In this document: positions 30,441 through 42,420 of the stretch, one piece after another
Numbering within the stretch: the first letter of the stretch is position 1
Layout of the letters: each line of letters opens with the position of its first letter
From: Cyclina sinensis
Lineage: Eukaryota; Mollusca; Bivalvia; Venerida; Veneridae
Length of the DNA stretch: 64,000 bases
NCBI GenBank assembly: GCA_012932295.1
Contig: JAAONU010000002.1
Coordinates: forward strand, 40,607,521 to 40,671,520
Direction: 5' to 3'
The notes under the pieces: model-generated
The model's input: only the letters and a program-made list of their open reading frames with translations
Told to the model about the DNA's origin: nothing
The model's database searches: none
Program-made: the position numbers and the translations under genes

Positions 30441-33130
30441 CCCGATTCCTTGTCATATACAGTTCTCTGAAAAACAAATCAGTAGAAACATTCTTTTATG
30501 AAATAGAGAGTGGCATTAATTACTGTAACTACAACTAAATGATACAAAAGTAATGCTTTCAATTAACATGTCAGGTTTACTTCAAACATTTATGAAGTTG
30601 TGAAAATTGTAAGACTTCGTGTGTTTGTCTTATACATAACCAAAATCAACAAAAGGGAATCCAAAAAAGAATAAACAGTATCATTGTCCTGGTTGGCTTT
30701 TGTCCTACACACTCATCTCTTAAATTCTTACTATTAAATACAGGCTCTAAAACAAATTTCATACCTGTGAAAATGCTAAGACACTAAACTCTCATAGGAA
30801 CAGCCAAAAGCACACATAAATTTCTATTTTCTTTTTACATAAGGTATCTCTATAAAGTCATACTAGTTTACTTGATTTTCCCTTTCTTAAACAGCTTAAA
30901 AGTCAATATTATTTAATGTATCAGCTGGTAATAAATAATTTCTATCAATGAAATAATCATGTAAATTACTATATACAAACAGTTTTATTGACATGTTATT
31001 AGGTTACAGTACTGTATGTATTGTTTCCTGATGTTTTATTGTACCCCTATTAAAATATGACAGACAAGAACAGATAAAGTATCCTGTGGTATAATTAAAT
31101 GAAAAGTTTAGTTTTAAGAGGAAGTTATACATATCTGTGCATGTTTCAATTTTTTCTATTTGACTTGATTTACCCTGATAGCTTACTTGAAACTTCACTT
31201 TTATTTCTTTTCTTGTCAAAATGCATATTAACTTTTTTACATGTATTGCTTCTTTTTGCTTTTTCAATGCTAAAGAAATTCTAACAGTTTTTTGATATAA
31301 TAATATTTAAATTATGTAATGATACAGATTCAACAATCATACATTAAATCTTGCACTAGGCAGATATCTTTCTAAATTGTTAAAACTATATTTGGAATTA
31401 CATATTTTGGCAAATATCCTTGTTACAAAAATCTGGTACAAGTACTATTTTGCCATGCATTTTGAAAGAAAAAAAAACAACAACAACAAAAGAAAAAGAC
31501 ACATACTTTATTTGGATCATTTAGTCAGCATTTCATCTAAGATCAGGTTAATCATAAAATGTAAATCAGTTTTTAAAATAGGTCAAAGGATATTGCCATC
31601 GCTGGTAAATTGTAACAATTTATACTCTTGTTTCATATAGGATCCAAACAATGACCCTCCAAGACATATATTCTTTTCCTTTCATTTTGGCAGATTTGCC
31701 CAAACCTGGGACACCAGACAGCTCCACTCACAAAATGTTAACAGGGTATTTATTTGCCATCAATATTATGATCGATATGTTTGAAATGTTTTTTATCAAA
31801 TCCTTTAAACACTGTATGTTGCACCGAGGTGACTATTTTACTTAATATCTAAAATATATATGATTAAGTGATGAAAGGTCATAACTCCTGGAGGAAAATC
31901 CAGCCTTTTTTAAACATCTACCTATTGTGGCTTTAAATAAATATGTTTATATTCGAACCCAACTCTACATTCACTGTACACAAATTTTGCAAGTCCAACC
32001 GATAACTTGAAAGACAAATAAATATTTCAAAATCCAGTTACTTTTGTTTTATTGCTTAACTTTACTTTTAAAAGATACCAAGCTATATTCTTCTTTGTCT
32101 GTAATTTAATAGTAGGTAGTCTTCCCAGATGCAATGACTGCCAAAGTTAAATAAGAAAAGAATTTGATTTTTTTAACAAACTCCGTTACTGATCTAGACA
32201 GTTTTCACAAGACCTTTCCCCCTTCCTACCATCTGGTGGTATTACTTCTTTAGAATGGTCCTTGTTATCATCAGTTTTTAAAAGTACTGTGATATATTAT
32301 TATTGTCAGTAGCACTGAAACTGCTGACAACTTCATTTTTTATAAATATTAGTGGGTATTATGGATATTTTTTTCAAAACTTCAATAAATAATCATTAAG
32401 ATACAGATACATGTATAATCCAAAAAAACGTAACTCAAAAAGTGGCCTTACATCCTTAGTAATGATACCATTCTGACCCCATTTGAAAATTTTGTCACAT
32501 GCTGATACTTACTGTTTCCATATAATGTGTCAGGCAAACTTACAACATTCAATTGATCAATTAAGATAAATGGTCATGATTTATTAAAGTACCAGTTTTT
32601 CCTTTTTCATTGAAAAAGATTCCTTTTCTCTAAGACTTGAATATTTCTGTCTTATTTACTTATGAAAGCATCGATCAATATGAAACTACAGCTCTACTCT
32701 ACATCTTAAAATTGTTTGTAATTTATTTAAAATTCTTGTAATTTATTTAAAATTCTGGCAAACTGGAAACACATCCAGTACTTAAGAAACTTATTACTTA
32801 TAATAACTGAAATAATCCTTAATCCTAAAAATGTAATATTTATTTCAAATTTCTGATTGTTTTGTTTTTTAAAAGTGGAGAAGATTTAAGTTTTATTAAT
32901 TGACAGTCAAAACTTTATTCAAACATTAGTATTTCTTTGTCTCCCATTTTTCTAATCATTCAAAGAAAAACGTCATATATGCGTAATAAAAAAAAATAAA
33001 ATATCTGAGCATGAATGTGAAAAAACCGTTATTTTCACTTTTCATGCTCATATCTTTTTTTCATTGTTTTAAATTTATCAGTAAAAACATTGAGAAGTTG
33101 ACTTAAACCATGTCCAAATCCACCTTATTG
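30441..33130. other. intergenic, AT-rich, no gene supported
   Basis: Two outlying copies of the satellite core occur at about 30597 ('gttgtgaaaattgtaagac') and 30767 ('cctgtgaaaatgctaagac'). An imperfect hairpin lies at 33001-33055. An exon-like patch at about 31692-31745 (acceptor 'ttttggcag', possible donor 'gtattt') could not be linked to any gene. Confidence 0.45.
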
Positions 33131-33149
33131 GGTATATAAGTTATCAACA

Positions 33150-33350
33150 AGTAATGAGTGGACTGGTAATCCAGGGGTTGCAAGTTCAATCACCTGCTCC
33201 TCCACTAACGAAACTGATTTCAGTTGAGACATTTGACGAAAGTCCAATGTGTCGGTGCTATACACGGGGTCGCTATACACTGATCCTATAATGGAAACAA
33301 GTGTATTTGGAAGGGGATATTTTCTGTATCTTGTAGTATCCCCAACACCC
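33150..33350 (+). repeat. SINE-like element with tRNA-type B box
   Basis: 'gagtggactggtaatccagg' then 'gcaagttcaatcacctgc' resembles the D and T parts of a tRNA. It is followed by a body with 'gtcggtgctatacac' and 'actgatcctataatgg' and an 'atccccaacaccc' tail. The layout is that of a tRNA-derived SINE, but family and limits are estimated. Confidence 0.45.
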
Positions 33351-34430
33351 TAAAATAACTGAACCCTTCCGTAAGCATCAGTCATTTGTGAAACAGTTAT
33401 CTTTGATGAATAAATTCGTACAGACAAATAGAGAATCCAACTTTTGCTAACCACAGATTCATTACTTCATAAGGAATTTTCAAAAAAGTAAGCCACTGGG
33501 GCTTATGGCTCTGGAAAACTCAATTTATACAGGTCGAATGCTGGCACTGACAAGTTATTTAACTGAAATATGTGAGTGATTCTTCTGCAAAAGTGCCCTG
33601 CTTCTAGACACTCTACCGTTGTACACACACTTCTATTTGTGTAAATTCCATTACCTCCCAAATTTGCAAGGTTTATTCTGGATAAAGTCACGTCCAATTA
33701 ATACATCTAAGATTATATTCTATCCAGACATAAGATACAATGCCCTTTCTTTCACACTTTAGAATTTTCAATATCACGGTCAGAAATATACCAAACGATT
33801 AAAAATAAACTAAGGTATAAGAAAATCAATCAGCATTGTTTCGAAACTTTGACTCACCGAGACTCAAATTACCTGTTAGCTTCGAAACTTATCAGAACAA
33901 TTATATAAAATAAGTCGTTTCATAAAGTATTTAATACTTAGGACTGAACTACAATTCCAATTTTTCTGGATAACTTACTGATTAATCTATAAAAACATAT
34001 GCACCGTTATTGTCTTACACATTTCACGGCCATGATGAAACCTATATAAACATCTCGTGCGCATGCGCAGAAGAGAAAGTCTTAAGGATATCACGGGTCG
34101 TATGTTTTTCACGCCACATCTGGGTTCCTTTTTAAGCCAAGAAAAAACCTCGAAATCCTTCGGCGAAACGTTGGGGGAATATGGACTTCGGAATTCGTTT
34201 GAATCTGAGAATCCGAGAATAATTATTTCAATTAGGGTTGATTGAGCATAATGTGGAGGGGCAGAGTAACTTGCTCCAGCCCAGGTTCGGGCCGCTTGAG
34301 TCTCAATGCCCTGACAAGGTCACGCCTCAGAACCTGAAAGGGTCATATAAGCACATACTTATAACATTATCTTTGCTTCTATAATGAGAGTAAAAAATTA
34401 TAATAATAATGTAATATAAATAAAAATAAA
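33351..34430. other. intergenic; isolated TATA-like and NRF1-like sites near 34,045-34,070
   Basis: No gene found. 'tatataaac' (about 34042) lies 13 bp before the palindrome 'tgcgcatgcgca' (about 34059-34070), which matches the NRF1 core GCGCATGCGC. Only a 62-codon open frame of no known family follows. Confidence 0.35.
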
Positions 34431-35132
34431 GAACAAAATAGTCTACCTTTGAATAATAGCTGGCATTCACGGACTGACCATGTGGAACTGCATGCACTAT
34501 CCCTCGCCGGTTCATAAAGAAGATAAACATCACGCGATGGGCAGACTTGACTTGGAGACTCTGGCTTTCAGTGGAGGGGGAGACGTTGTCCGTTTCCACA
34601 CGATTCCCGCTTTGTTTCAGGATCAATAAAGTTGATCATGGTTTCGTCTGTGGTTATAAATCAGTCCAAGAACTGGCGCCCTTCAAGGCGATACCGCCAC
34701 AAGAACTTGTTGGAGCCTGACACCCTTGTCGTTTTATTCTCCTCTGTCAAGATTCGTAAAATCTATCTTGCACAAACTTTGTTCATTTTCAGCCTGTCCT
34801 TCAGAATAAAATTGAAGATGATCTTCCAACTATTACTATATCGGATACTTTCTGTATATCTGTAAACTGTCTCTACGATCCTCTTCTAAGACGGACTTCA
34901 CCGATTCCACCAAGTCCGCATAAATGATGCATGGCCGCCCAGATCGATCATAGTCTGCAGTCAATTTTCGTCCATCCGAGAATCTTCCGAGCCATTTATA
35001 AACCAATGAACGGCATACTGCAGGCTGTCCTGTAGGTTCTGATAACATTTTCATGGTATCTATAGGCGATTTTCCAAGAGAAGCACATAGTTTGATGATT
35101 GTCCTCTGTTCCGTGACATTAAATTCCGCCAT
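34430..35132 (-). mobile_element. mariner-like transposase relic
   Basis: The minus-strand frame 35132-34836 is an intact N-terminal part: HTH with 'IKLCASLGKSPIDTMKML', then 'YKWLGRFSDGRK' and 'RSGRP', as in MOS1/SETMAR-type mariner transposases. After stops and a frameshift, the catalytic half is readable: 'ITTDETMINFIDPETKRES' (first Asp of the DDD triad kept), then in another frame 'FFMNRRGIVH' and 'GQSVNASYYSKV'. The second catalytic Asp appears as Asn. No terminal inverted repeats were identified. Confidence 0.7.
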
Positions 35133-35690
35133 TTTGAATAAAGCGAATTTCCGGGTGCTCGTGAAATTCTTCGGATAGAATTTTAACGGTCATGACGTTA
35201 ACGTTTTAACTTTCCGGAAATGACGTCATATTTATCAGCACGTTTAAATTTAAAAATGATTTAATAACTTGGCGCCATGCAGTAAACCGCAAAAGAAAAT
35301 TTTAACAATGCATTTTTAAACGTGTTTTTTTTCGAACAGCCCCGGTTGTCGACCCGTAACTCGAAAAGGCCTCATTAAATCGCTTATTTCTCACCAAATT
35401 CCTTCAATACTTGTATTGCTCATGCTAAGTATATAGACGCTAATAACAGACATATTTGAATTTATGAAATTGCTCTAGCTTTCATATAGTAAGTACATCC
35501 ACGAACTTTACGGGCATACCTCGTATGCTTCTTAGACTTACAAACTATAAAAAGTTTTCTTCATACTACTGTCCTGTTTGTTGACGTATTCTATATTTGG
35601 AATTCTTTTATCTATGGTTGCAGTGACTCACTTTCATGTATATTGATCTTCTTGCTACTTTCTAAATTGTCTCGTATGCATAATTGCTAA
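35133..35690. other. between mariner and Ty3 relics, nothing recognised
   Basis: Contains several 'tgacgtca'/'gacgttaacg' palindromic words just 5' of the transposase (35192-35232), perhaps the element's own 5' end. The rest is unassigned. Confidence 0.4.
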
Positions 35691-37640
35691 AGGCTTCTCT
35701 GCAGAGTCAGTGGCTTCAGTGATATTTATTGCAGCAGCTGGCAATATATCAGTGCATTGTTCTCTTTGTGTGTAATAGCTGTAATAGCCTTTATGGTGTC
35801 ATTGAATATTCTAATGTATCATCTAATGCATCATCTGAGTCTGAATCTTTCTCATGTGGATAGCATAAAATGGCATCAGCATCTATGTTTTATTTCAAGG
35901 TCGACAGATGATGTGAAAGTTGTACCAAGCCATGTCCATCGTTGCCTGGAAACATGTAGTTTTTCAATTGTTAAGATGTGAGTTAACGTGTTACTGCCCT
36001 TGTAAACTTTAAGGTGATTTGCTTTTAATTATTCGCTGAACTTGTCTGTTATTGCCCATTTTGAAGCTTAAAACTAGTTTTAAGTTCTTATAAATAGTTT
36101 AAAAACTGGGAAATTTTTCCGACTTTTTCTACCTTCTGCTAGCATATGCTATGACTCTGTTGCCCGTTTCATGATGTTGACAGAGGATAACACCTTATCT
36201 GGATGAACACGCATTTGTTTGTAGTTCGAATGAAATACTGAAATATTTTGTTAGAATTCCTTTTATCAAAATTAATGTTGCCGGTTATGTTCCAGTCCTT
36301 TTCCATTCCTCCTGTTTTAAGTATCTTTTCTTTTTTTATGCGTACAGGGGAAGAAGTTTAGTTGATTGTTTGTTCTGTTTTAAGAATTCTTGACGAACCG
36401 ACTATAATACCCTGTTTAAGCTAAAAATAGAGCAACGCTTGTCGGTATGTTTATTTTTTCAGGGTCGGTTTCAACTCCAAATTCACTCACAATATGTCCT
36501 TTATACTTGACTCCGTTTTTTTGACGAAGCGTTTATCTGCTGAAAGTTTCAGATTACATTTTCCTAATCTTGTAAAGACGAAGCCAATGAATTTAAGATG
36601 TTGCTCAAAAATGTCTGAAAAAAAGGTTGTCCAGATAATTATATGATGCATATTTTCATATTGTTATAGCCAAGGCGAGTTACATAGACCAAAATGTTTA
36701 TTGTTGTACCGAAAAAAAAATCATAATGGGCTGACAGTGAACTCTTTACGATATTTATGAGTCTCTTCAATATAAACTTGATGGTAACCACTTTTCATGT
36801 TGATAACACTGAAATATTTTTATGAACCCAAGCAATGGAAAACTACTGTAAGTCATGGTAATTTATATGCATACTTTTTGCGTTTGTTTAGCATTCGGTA
36901 ATCAACACATATTCGGAGTTTGTCGTTCTTTTTCTAAACCAGTACTACGCTGGAAGCCCTCAGTGACTTTTACTTGATTTAATTCCACTAGCTAAGATAG
37001 ACTAAGTCTATCTTCTTAATGGCATTGCTTAAAAGGAGTTGTCATCAGTAAAGTCTATCTGATGTTTTATTTTGTCGCAGTTTCCTAGATCAACGTCACT
37101 TTTTGAAAAGGTGTGTAAATATTTTGTTAGAGCATCATGAATCTGCCTGCTTTCATTTCCACATAACTCAGATTCTATGCGAATTTCTTTAAATTCCTTG
37201 TAGGTCAGTTCATTCTTCAACTTTCCAATCACTTCCTTATAGTTCTGGTTACTGTTGTGTATAACAGAAGGAGTAACAACAATAAAAGATGGAAATGCAG
37301 ATTGCACATGTATCATACAAGTTGAGTTCTTTATCTATTTTTTTTCCTCGTATTACCACGATACAATTATGACTTCACTTTCGTCTGGCTGATATTCAGG
37401 GAACAGCTGTACTTTTTGACTTTCTGTTGAGTGTTCCACTTCTGTAACATAGTATTTCGTAAAATGTTCAAGGTCTGTTAGCTGTTTCAGTTTTAACAGG
37501 TGACTAGACATTTAGTTTCTCAAATGCTGTAATTTTAGATGTTTACCTGTTATATCCTCCTTTTTCATTCCTTCAGCTATGTTGAACTCTTGTAACAAGG
37601 TTAATAATTTCCACGTTTCCTTAATATTTCCCTACTAGAG
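35690..37640 (-). mobile_element. Ty3/gypsy retrotransposon pol relic (RT and RNase H)
   Basis: Read on the minus strand, pieces follow in normal pol order. A linker frame at 37316-37029 contains 'KYLHTFSKSDVDLGN', the conserved segment before RT. RT motifs are 'RICVDYRMLNKR' (36880-36919) and 'MKSGYHQV' (36776-36812), followed by 'GHIVSE' and 'GVETDPEKI' of the connection. RNase H 'KWAITDKF' is at about 36045-36069 and an 'NIDADAI' segment at 35875-35893, cf. the end of RNase H. Stops and frameshifts are frequent. No integrase or LTR was found. Confidence 0.72.
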
Positions 37641-39325
37641 AAGATAGACTGTCTTGTAGACTAAGTTTAACTTAGACTGATGCACCTCTATGTACAATGT
37701 ATCTCTTAAATATTCCAAACACTGCAGACTATTATTAATGAACTTCTGTAGTATAAACTTCACTATTTCTTGAACTATAGTGCATTTTTCACTGTGGTCT
37801 TTTTAATATGTTACCCGTAATGTAGAATATATCCAAGGATTGATTCAAGTGTAGATTTGATATAGAATTTAAAAAACTGAGTGTATATGCTCTCATTATC
37901 TCAACATTATTGTTTCTTCTCTTCGATTCCAACTGAACTTGTTACAGTTCCTTACTCAATCACCATATTATATAGTAAATTATCAGCTTTCTATATTCAC
38001 AATTAAATTTCCCAGTTTTTAACCCACTTGCGCTATTGATCAATCAAGTTTTTTTTACTATATTAAAGTTCATTTTAGGTTTCACATTTCTATAAATTAT
38101 TCGATAAAAGAAGCTGTCAACAGTACACTGTATCTTCACTGTACTCCATAATCACAAAACTTTAGTTTCAATATGTGATATAATTATCCTTTTTAAATTG
38201 TCTAACGTGTTATCTTTCTTCTTTTAACTCTCTCTTCAACCCATCTTCTCCTTATTTCGGTATAACTGATACAGTTTTTCAGTATATTTCCAGCTTCCAC
38301 CTAAAATGTTTTGCTTATAAGCATTAAACTTGTGATTCACTTCTATTTCACTTGTTTAACACATATCTACAATATCAGTAATAAATCCTTCATTCTCGTA
38401 GCAGCCTTCACAGTTCAATTTCATAGTCGCTTTCACAACTCAATTATATTGTAGCTGTCACTGTTCAATTTCATAACAGATTTCAGTGTTTAATTTCACT
38501 ATTCAAGTTCATATGATTTCACATGTTTCGAAAGGAACCTGAAGTTTAATAAGAAACATATAAATGCAAAATATGAATGAAAACTCCCCATGCTTTTTCC
38601 TTAAAATGCGTGCTAATGCAATGCTGAATTGAAAAAGAGCCATAGCTCCTGCAAAACCCAGTCAACATAAAATCCTGACAATATGCACATCTATACTAGG
38701 CACTCACTGAACATTCTGTAAGCTTTCAAAAAAATCAATGATGCATATTGGAAAAAAAGATGCCCTGACAAAATACATACACACATACATATACATATAT
38801 GAAAGTCTAAGAACTCCTAAAATAACTTCTCTAGGTACTGAACATTTCTGACAAGACAGACATGGACAAAATCAGTATGTCTCCCGACCACTTTATAAGG
38901 GGTAATGACCTTTGCGATGTTAAGTAAGTTGGTTAACTTTGATATCTCTATAAATTGTAGAAATTCCAAAAATGGCAAAGTATTTGACAAGTTTATGTTT
39001 AGTAAATTGTTTGAGTAGAAATAGCCAGGGGAAAATAGCAAAACTTATGGGCCTTTTCTATGTCATGACCTGTGCATTGACATGCAAGTGTGTAATAATA
39101 ATGCATCTGCCATTATTTGTAAAAATGGAAACTGGATGAACATGAAAGCATGCATATAAAGGGAGTAACTCTGTCTAAATATCTTTGCACCGGTGAAAGA
39201 GTTAAGTCGAACTAGAACTTGAATATCCCTGGTCAACATTTCAAGCCAACCAATGGAAAGCAGCCTTTATGGATAGGATAAGTTTAAGCCAGGCAGAAGT
39301 AAGTCCTATACACTGCACTGAATTA
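37641..39325. other. intergenic; short 'ttcaatttcat' repeats
   Basis: 'gttcaatttcata' recurs about every 35-40 bp at 38410-38515. The stretch 38570-39060 ('gccatagctcctgcaaaa', 'tccctgaccactttataagg'-like) reads like a decayed dispersed repeat. No gene seen. Confidence 0.4.
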
Positions 39326-39327
39326 CT

Positions 39328-40645
39328 GTCAAATTGGCCCCAAGTCAAATCGGCCTCAAGTCGAATCGGCCCACCAAAATGTAAAAAAAGTCAAATCGGC
39401 AATCAAACTATTTTAGTGGTCTTGTATATTATGGTAAGCATCAAAACACATAATTATTAAAGCACGGTGTATGAGTTCTGCAGTATTACTAGTACTGGTA
39501 ACAATATGCCTGTCCTTATCATTAGCACATATATAATTTTTTGTCAGCTGTCCTCATAACCTTTAGTTGATATTTTTTCGCGGTAGCTGCAAGCAGAAAA
39601 GGGAATAACCTTAGATTCAATTCCTTGAATATAATTAATGTGTTGTTTTTCACTAAAATGGTTATTCACTAATTATACTGAATAGAAATTTATAAGAATC
39701 ATATCAATTTCAATATCAAGCTCATACTTAAAAAAACCTGGTCGTATTTTTTAAGATGCTGTTTATTACAAGGAGCCTTAAAATGAATTTAATGTTTACC
39801 TGTCTCAAGCTTGAAATATCTGCGACTGTATCTATCGGTAGGCAGACCGCTGTAATCGCCGAAGCTTTATTTTAGACACAAGACAAACCTGGCTCTCTAC
39901 AATCTTTGCCTCTTTGTACAGTAGCTTTAGCAAATTGTAAAAAGGCGGTGCCACCCCAGCTCTAATATTCAGGCGATGGTGCCAACCTGCAAATATAAAC
40001 AATTTCCAGATCACATTGTAGCTGGGTAATATTTATCATAAAGACATTATCTAATTTACTACATTTCTAATGTATATTTATTTGCCTGTATTAATATAAC
40101 ATGTGACTGTCTTTTATACGGGTATAATTATTTGATTTTCTTCTGTTTTTATTTAACAATATTATATGTACCTTCGCAATCGATTTAATCAGGATGATAT
40201 CGCTTTACCAAATACTTGCTGTTAAAATGTGTCAAATTCAATTTATGATAATGTCGGACAATGAGTATGAAATAAAAAAAAACTTTTTATTATTGTTTGT
40301 TTCTCATGAATTTTTATTTCAAAACGCTGACCGATACAGGTTTAACTGTAATTAAAAAAAGGAGATAATCAAGCAGCAATTGTGGCACACGTGTAAAGTT
40401 ATGTTAATAACAATTATCACTAACATAAAAGCTGATTTAAGTTATTTTTGTATGTCAGGTTGAATATTTAAACGCAGTTATATCTTTTTTAACCCAAATG
40501 CACACAACTGCAAGAGAATTAGAAAAAAATCACATGATACCATTAATACAAATATTCATTTTTTTCGGGGCCGATTTGCCTTAATTTTTAGCCGATTTGA
40601 CTTATAAAACATTCAATGGGGCCGATTCGACATTTTGGGGGGTGG
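39328..40645. repeat. 1.3-kb element with inverted clusters of a TCRAATCGGCC motif
   Basis: The left end (39328-39402) has four copies of a motif near 'gtcaaatcggcc', including 'tcgaatcggcccaccaaaatg'. The right end (40566-40645) has three copies in inverse orientation, including 'ggggccgattcgacattttggggggtgg'. The arms are thus imperfect terminal inverted repeats with iterated subterminal motifs, the layout of a non-autonomous DNA transposon. The interior is AT-rich without a convincing frame. Confidence 0.65.
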
Positions 40646-41700
40646 TATATCATTATGATCATTATGATAAAAAACTCTGTGTACATATCTACTAACAGTA
40701 CAATTAGATTAACCGACAAAAATGAACAATTCAATATACCTGGTCAAAGGAAACTGGTATATATACTGAATAATGCACTATGCAATGCTGAGGAACTTTC
40801 AACAAACACATTTTGCATCAATTCTGTGTACACACCGGTCATACTGTTTTCGCCTCCGAAAGTAAGAGAATTTCTTTCCAAGAAATGTTGTTAATACACG
40901 GTTGTTTCCATATTCTTCCTTACCGTTATACCATATTTGATCAATGCCCACCAAGGAACACGTGGTCTGTCATAAAAAGATGGAGGAGCACGTGATATAT
41001 CAAAAGTGCATGATTGGTTATTTTTCTTTTTATTACTCATTTTAAATAAATTATTACTAAGAATTACTAAGAAGTACAAATATATTCAATTAAAAATGAA
41101 TATCGTGTTGAAATTTAAAAAAAAAAAATAACAAAAAAAAAAAAATGTCGTAAATTATCAATTACGTCGACAATTGATCGATTGGCTGCATCACCTTTGG
41201 CAATCTCCTCGCAGTGATCTCCCCTTCATTCTTCGGAAAAGATTACTTTAGGTTACACACAACTTAATCAAGTCCTAAAGTATTTCAATGTAACAACAAT
41301 TCCTAATAACAATTAATTAGCTTCAGAAGATGTTACCTATGCCGATTTCTGGGAAGAATTAATCATGAGAAACAATTTCATTCAGTTTTTTTTTGTAGCA
41401 TGACGTCTAAACTTTTTGCAGTGAATCGTTTCGAAAGATATCACCCCAGTCAATTCAGTATTCTTTATTACAATCTGTCAAAATTTCTTGTTTATTTTAA
41501 AACGACAAAAATAGCCAAGAATTTTCAACCATACTTATGCATAATTTAAATTTGTTTAAAAATATTTAAACTCTGGTTATTATGGTGAAGAACATATCTG
41601 TCTCTTTCTTGTTTAAGAAACACATCATAATTTAAAGTTTTACACTCTTTTATCGGTAAAAGTATACTCAGTCACGGGGTTGATACTTTCCGTTTTATTA
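40646..41700. other. intergenic, nothing recognised
   Basis: Several A-rich runs (for example 41117-41145). Short overlapping frames at 40616-41079 lack domain or splice context. Confidence 0.4.
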
Positions 41701-41702
41701 TT

Positions 41703-41780
41703 ACGTTCGTGGCTCAATGGGTTATATCGCAGCTTTGAACTTAACTGGCTGAAAGGAGCATGGGTTCGAATTTAGATAAT
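41703..41780 (+). repeat. tRNA-derived SINE head
   Basis: A-box 'tggctcaatggg' at 41710-41721 and B-box-like 'ggttcgaattt' at 41763-41773: tRNA spacing with a mutated B box. Confidence 0.5.
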
Positions 41781-42297
41781 TTCTTTTTTTCTTCATTTTT
41801 CTCGGTGAATAAAAGCATAATATTTCGTTTTATCCATAGTATATTAACTTCTTTTTGATTTTAAAGGAGAAACAAACTAAATACTGTGAATAAATCACTT
41901 TAAAAATAGTTTCAACGTACATAAATAATATATCTGAAATTATCTATTTTTTCTTAATTTCTCCCCGCAGGAAACCTTTTAACTTGCTTTTTATTTACAA
42001 GAACTGGACCGTTTCTCGGCTTCAACTGGGATTATACAGTATCGAGACTTAATTTTATCAAAGTTACACTTGTTTTGAAGGCAGTGTAATTTTCTTTTTT
42101 CGACAACAAAACCTCGCCTTCGCGTAAACGGAATCCTTAGATTTATTCATTATTTTTATTTTGTTCAAAAACCAATCCGGACATTTCTCCCGTGATAGGA
42201 CTATCTGTTTATGACTATTTTTGCGCTGTTACGATCTAGTGCACACCTTCGATAATTGTACAATTAAATACAACCTCTGACAACTGCGTCAGGGAAT

Positions 42298-42420
42298 CGA
42301 TTCTTTGGCTCAATGGTTTGAGTGTTGGCGTGTCTCGCGGGAGATCGAGGTTCGAATCCCGCTCTGGGTTGTGTAAGCTAAGATGCATTGCGTCTGTTAC
42401 GGACTTTTATGTTCTTAAGG
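42298..42420 (+). repeat. tRNA-derived SINE head
   Basis: Good A box 'tggctcaatgg' (42306-42316) and perfect B box 'ggttcgaatcc' (42349-42359) in tRNA spacing. Folding as a complete tRNA is poor, so a SINE head is favoured over a tRNA gene. Confidence 0.6.

Noticed and set aside
31692..31745. Isolated exon-like patch with acceptor 'ttttggcag'
   Set aside because: Single short patch with no partner exons, weak donor and no recognisable domain.
42298..42375. Functional tRNA gene at the good A/B boxes
   Set aside because: The full cloverleaf does not pair well, so a SINE head is more likely.
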